From CAWIUB01 sp963839175 (lineage in GTDB: Bacteria > Actinomycetota > Actinomycetes > Mycobacteriales > Jatrophihabitantaceae), in contig CAWIUB010000011.1 of the NCBI GenBank assembly GCA_963839175.1, positions 62,001-126,000 on the forward strand: a DNA stretch of 64,000 nucleotides, read 5' to 3'. This document shows, in pieces, positions 61,640-64,000 of this stretch. Position numbers and translations under genes: made by a program. Numbering within the stretch: the stretch's first letter is position 1; every line of letters starts with the position of its first letter. The notes beneath the pieces are model-generated. The model made no database searches. It saw nothing but the letters and a program-made list of their open reading frames with translations, and was not told the origin of the DNA.

Positions 61640-63220
61640 TCATCCGGCGAGGATGGTGGCCGTGCCGGGACCGGGACGCGATCCGAACGCCGCGGGCGGC
61701 CCGTCCACAGCCGTCGCCAGATAACGTTCGGCCACCGCGGGCGGTCCACTGCGCACCAGCAGGGACGCCGCCAGCGTTCGAGACAGCAGGCCCGCGAGCT
61801 CCCGGGCAACCCGCTGGTCGGCCACCGGGTCCAGGCCGAGCCCCGCGATGAGGCCCCCCAGCCGAGCGACCGCCGCGTCGAGCCGCGCATCCGCACCTGA
61901 CGTAGTCGCGAGCTCGTCGACCACGGCGCCGACGCTGGCCGGGTCGCGCTGTACCGCGCGCAGGACGTCGAGCGCGATGACGTTGCCCGAGCCCTCCCAG
62001 ATCCCATTGAGCGGCGACTCACGAAACAGCCGCGGCAGCCCGCTCTCCTCGACATACCCGCTACCGCCCAAGCACTCGAGCGCTTCGCCCACGACGGCTG
62101 GCGTCCGCTTGCAGACCCAGAACTTGACGGCCGCCACCGCGAGCCGGACGAACGCCGAACCCTCGTCCACCGCAACTGCGAGGCGAAGAAACAGCGTCGT
62201 GGCCGCGGCTGACTCGACGGCCAGGTCGGCCAGCACCTCCCGCATCAGCGGCTGGTCCACCAGCAACGCCCCGAACGCCGACCGGTGTTGCGCATGGTGC
62301 ATCGCCTGCACGAGCGCCGCCCGTTGCCCGGCAGCGCTGCCGATCACGCAGTCCAGCCGGGTCATTGCGACCATGTCGATGATCGTCCGGACGCCGGCAC
62401 CTTCGTCGCCGACCAGCCAGCCGAGCGTCGCGTCGAACTCGACCTCCGCCGAGGCGTTGGAACGGTTGCCGAGCTTGTCCTTCAGCCGCTGCAGCGCGAA
62501 CGGGTTGCGGGTGCCGTCGGGCAGAACGCGGGGCACCAGGAAGCACGACAACCCGCCGGGCGCCTGGGCCAGCACCAGGAACAGGTCGCACATCGGCGCC
62601 GAGCAGAACCACTTATGCCCGGTGAGCAGGTAGTGCTCCGCGGCCGGCACCGCCCGGGTGGTGTTGGCGCGCACGTCCGAGCCGCCCTGCTTCTCGGTCA
62701 TCGCCATGCCAGCAAGCAGGCCGGACTTGGTCAGCGGCGTGCGCAGCCCCGGGTCATAGGACGGCGCGGTCAGCAGCGGCTCGTACGCGCTCGCCAGGGT
62801 GGGCTCGTGGCGCAGCGCGGGCACGATCGCGTACGTCATCGAGATCGGGCAGCCGTGGCCGGCTTCCACCTGTGCCCACAGGTAGAACCGCGTCGCCCTC
62901 CCGAGGTGTGACCCCTCCCGCCACGGGGTGGCGTGCAGGCCGTTGCTGACCGCGATGTTCATCAGCTCGTGCCACGCTGGATGGAACTCGACCTCGTCGA
63001 TGCGGTGGCCGAACCGATCGTGCGTGCGCAGCACCGGGGGATAGGTATTGGCCAGCCGCCCCCACTCCTGGGCTTGCTCGCTGCCAGCCAGCTCACCCAG
63101 CTGGTGCAGCAGCTTGGCCTCGGCGTCGGAGTAGGACGCGGTCTGCAGCTGCAGGTCGCTGGCGAACGTGTCCGCGTCGCGCCACGGTGGCGGCACGTTG
63201 TGGACGTGGTGCGTGGGCAT
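61640..63220 (-). CDS. acyl-CoA dehydrogenase family protein, AidB-like
   Basis: 526 residues from ATG 63220. It starts THHVHNVPPPWRDADTFASD, the AidB-type opening. FAD/acyl-CoA dehydrogenase segments include GMAMTEKQGGSDVRANTTRA, LTGHKWFCSAPMCDLFLVLAQ, ECLGGSGYVEESGLPRLFRE and NGIWEGSGNVIALDVLRA. E. coli AidB belongs to the alkylation response and binds DNA; here the C-terminal DNA-binding residues cannot be checked, and an isovaleryl-CoA dehydrogenase role is also possible, which would fit the carboxylase operon. Confidence 0.92.
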   Translation of the reverse strand: MPTHHVHNVPPPWRDADTFASDLQLQTASYSDAEAKLLHQLGELAGSEQAQEWGRLANTYPPVLRTHDRFGHRIDEVEFHPAWHELMNIAVSNGLHATPWREGSHLGRATRFYLWAQVEAGHGCPISMTYAIVPALRHEPTLASAYEPLLTAPSYDPGLRTPLTKSGLLAGMAMTEKQGGSDVRANTTRAVPAAEHYLLTGHKWFCSAPMCDLFLVLAQAPGGLSCFLVPRVLPDGTRNPFALQRLKDKLGNRSNASAEVEFDATLGWLVGDEGAGVRTIIDMVAMTRLDCVIGSAAGQRAALVQAMHHAQHRSAFGALLVDQPLMREVLADLAVESAAATTLFLRLAVAVDEGSAFVRLAVAAVKFWVCKRTPAVVGEALECLGGSGYVEESGLPRLFRESPLNGIWEGSGNVIALDVLRAVQRDPASVGAVVDELATTSGADARLDAAVARLGGLIAGLGLDPVADQRVARELAGLLSRTLAASLLVRSGPPAVAERYLATAVDGPPAAFGSRPGPGTATILAG

Positions 63221-63299
63221 GCCCCCAGTCTCCACCTGCCGGCAGTCGGCGGCCGGGACCGTGCCTCACGACGAAGGGCAGTCCCGGCCTGGGCTGCGG

Positions 63300-64000
63300 T
63301 CAGCTGGTGGCGGATCCGAGCGTGACCTGCGCAGTCGCCGACTTGCCGTTGCGGAGGTAGCTGAGCGAGACCTTGTCGCCGGGCGCGTGGGACCGTACGG
63401 CGGCGACCAATGCCGTCGCGTCGTCCAGTCGCTGCCCGCCGAACTCGGTAACGATGTCGCCGGCCTTGAGCCCGGCCGCTGCGGCTGGGCTGTTCGCGTC
63501 GACGGAGGCTATCGTCGCGCCTGTTTGGCTGGACTGGTTCTGCGTGGACGAGCCGACGCGGACCCCGAGCACGGCGTGGGTGGCCTTGCCGGTGGTGATC
63601 AACTGGTTGGCGATGCGGCTCGCCTCGTCGGACGGGATGGCAAAGCCGATGCCGATGCTGCCCGACTGCTGCTGTTGCTGACCGGGGATGTTCAGGCCGC
63701 CGTTGTTGGCCGTGGCGATCGCGGCGTTGATGCCTACGACGTTGCCGTTCAGGTCGACCAGCGGCCCGCCGGAGTTGCCCGGGTTGATCGCGGCATCGGT
63801 CTGTACCGCGTTGAACACGGCCTCGGTGTTGCTGCTGTCACCCGTCGTCACGGGACGTGCCGTGTTGCTGACGATGCCCGAAGTGACGGTGTCGGAGAGC
63901 CCGAGCGGTGCCCCGACAGCGACGACGGTCTGCCCGACGACCAGGCTGCCGGACTTGCCGAACGTGGCGGGCGTGAGGTTCTTCAGGCCGTCGACCTTGA
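63300..64000 (-). CDS. HtrA/DegP-type trypsin-like serine protease with PDZ domain (5' part outside window)
   Basis: The frame is open to the window edge, and 233 residues are visible. They begin in the protease domain (VDGLKNLTPATFGKSGSLVVGQ, APLGLSDTVTSGIVS). The catalytic Ser is in DAAINPGNSGGPLVDLNGNVVGIN. A PDZ domain follows (ASVDANSPAAAAGLKAGDIV, TEFGGQRLDDATALVAAVR). The His and Asp of the triad and any signal or membrane anchor lie outside. HtrA proteases degrade or refold damaged envelope proteins. Confidence 0.96.
   Translation of the reverse strand, partial: KVDGLKNLTPATFGKSGSLVVGQTVVAVGAPLGLSDTVTSGIVSNTARPVTTGDSSNTEAVFNAVQTDAAINPGNSGGPLVDLNGNVVGINAAIATANNGGLNIPGQQQQQSGSIGIGFAIPSDEASRIANQLITTGKATHAVLGVRVGSSTQNQSSQTGATIASVDANSPAAAAGLKAGDIVTEFGGQRLDDATALVAAVRSHAPGDKVSLSYLRNGKSATAQVTLGSATS

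Overview
The window is high-GC DNA from an actinobacterium, probably a Frankineae-type lineage such as Jatrophihabitans, Nakamurella or relatives. That placement is inference. The evidence is the DUF3566 - tRNA-Ile - tRNA-Ala - DLW-39 order that normally follows gyrA near the origin, CrgA, a DUF881/class E sortase/TrpG operon, the proteasome activator Bpa, DUF222-HNH genes, frequent GTG/TTG starts, and many genes with a TANNNT box 6-9 nt before the start codon, as in leaderless transcripts.

Layout. 1-600: end of the gyrA-linked block with two tRNAs. 0.8-7.3 kb: a VOC protein, then a tightly overlapping AtuA / acyl-CoA carboxylase beta / alpha / enoyl-CoA hydratase operon for branched acyl-CoA (leucine or acyclic terpene) breakdown. 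7.4-11 kb: lipoprotein, cyclophilin, rhomboid protease, PH-domain protein and CrgA. 11-15.6 kb: DUF881, sortase E, a small membrane protein and TrpG, then a small helical protein and GlmS. The pknB/pbpA genes that usually follow TrpG are absent, and the last 72 bp of trpG are repeated after glmS. 15.8-26.7 kb: housekeeping and amino-acid genes (hutI, hisC/pat, DUF4446, pheA, groES-like, metallopeptidase, serS, HAD phosphatase). HisC/Pat and PheA together can make phenylalanine from prephenate.

26.7-30.2 kb and 45.6-48.6 kb hold an old inverted duplication of an HhH-GPD glycosylase plus a DUF222-HNH gene. Each copy has lost a different member, and frameshifted GNAT genes lie beside both. 30.2-33.6 kb: acyl-CoA synthetase, Bpa, and a cysteine-desulfurase-like protein lacking the PLP lysine. 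An IS element (33573-35701) sits exactly in the shared stop codons of two convergent genes. 35.7-45.2 kb: a quinone oxidoreductase diverges from hutH. hutH is separated from hutU by about 5 kb carrying a decayed LAxTG-anchored surface protein made of long Ig-like repeats. That gene is frameshifted, partly deleted and split by an ISKra4-family element with a 10-bp target duplication. The class E sortase at 11.8 kb is a plausible partner for such proteins.

48.8-56.1 kb: the large NAD-glutamate dehydrogenase, which could consume the glutamate produced by the Hut pathway, then GDPD phosphodiesterase, an Fpg/Nei-type glycosylase and a YdcF-like protein. 56.1-60.5 kb: a decayed toxin-antitoxin pair and a 2.4-kb IS inserted into an IS4-type transposase remnant. 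60.6-64 kb: MsrA, DUF6191, an AidB-like acyl-CoA dehydrogenase and the end of an HtrA-type protease. I saw no CRISPR array, prophage or rRNA. Frameshifts cluster in accessory genes while core genes are intact, which argues for real decay rather than uniformly poor sequence.
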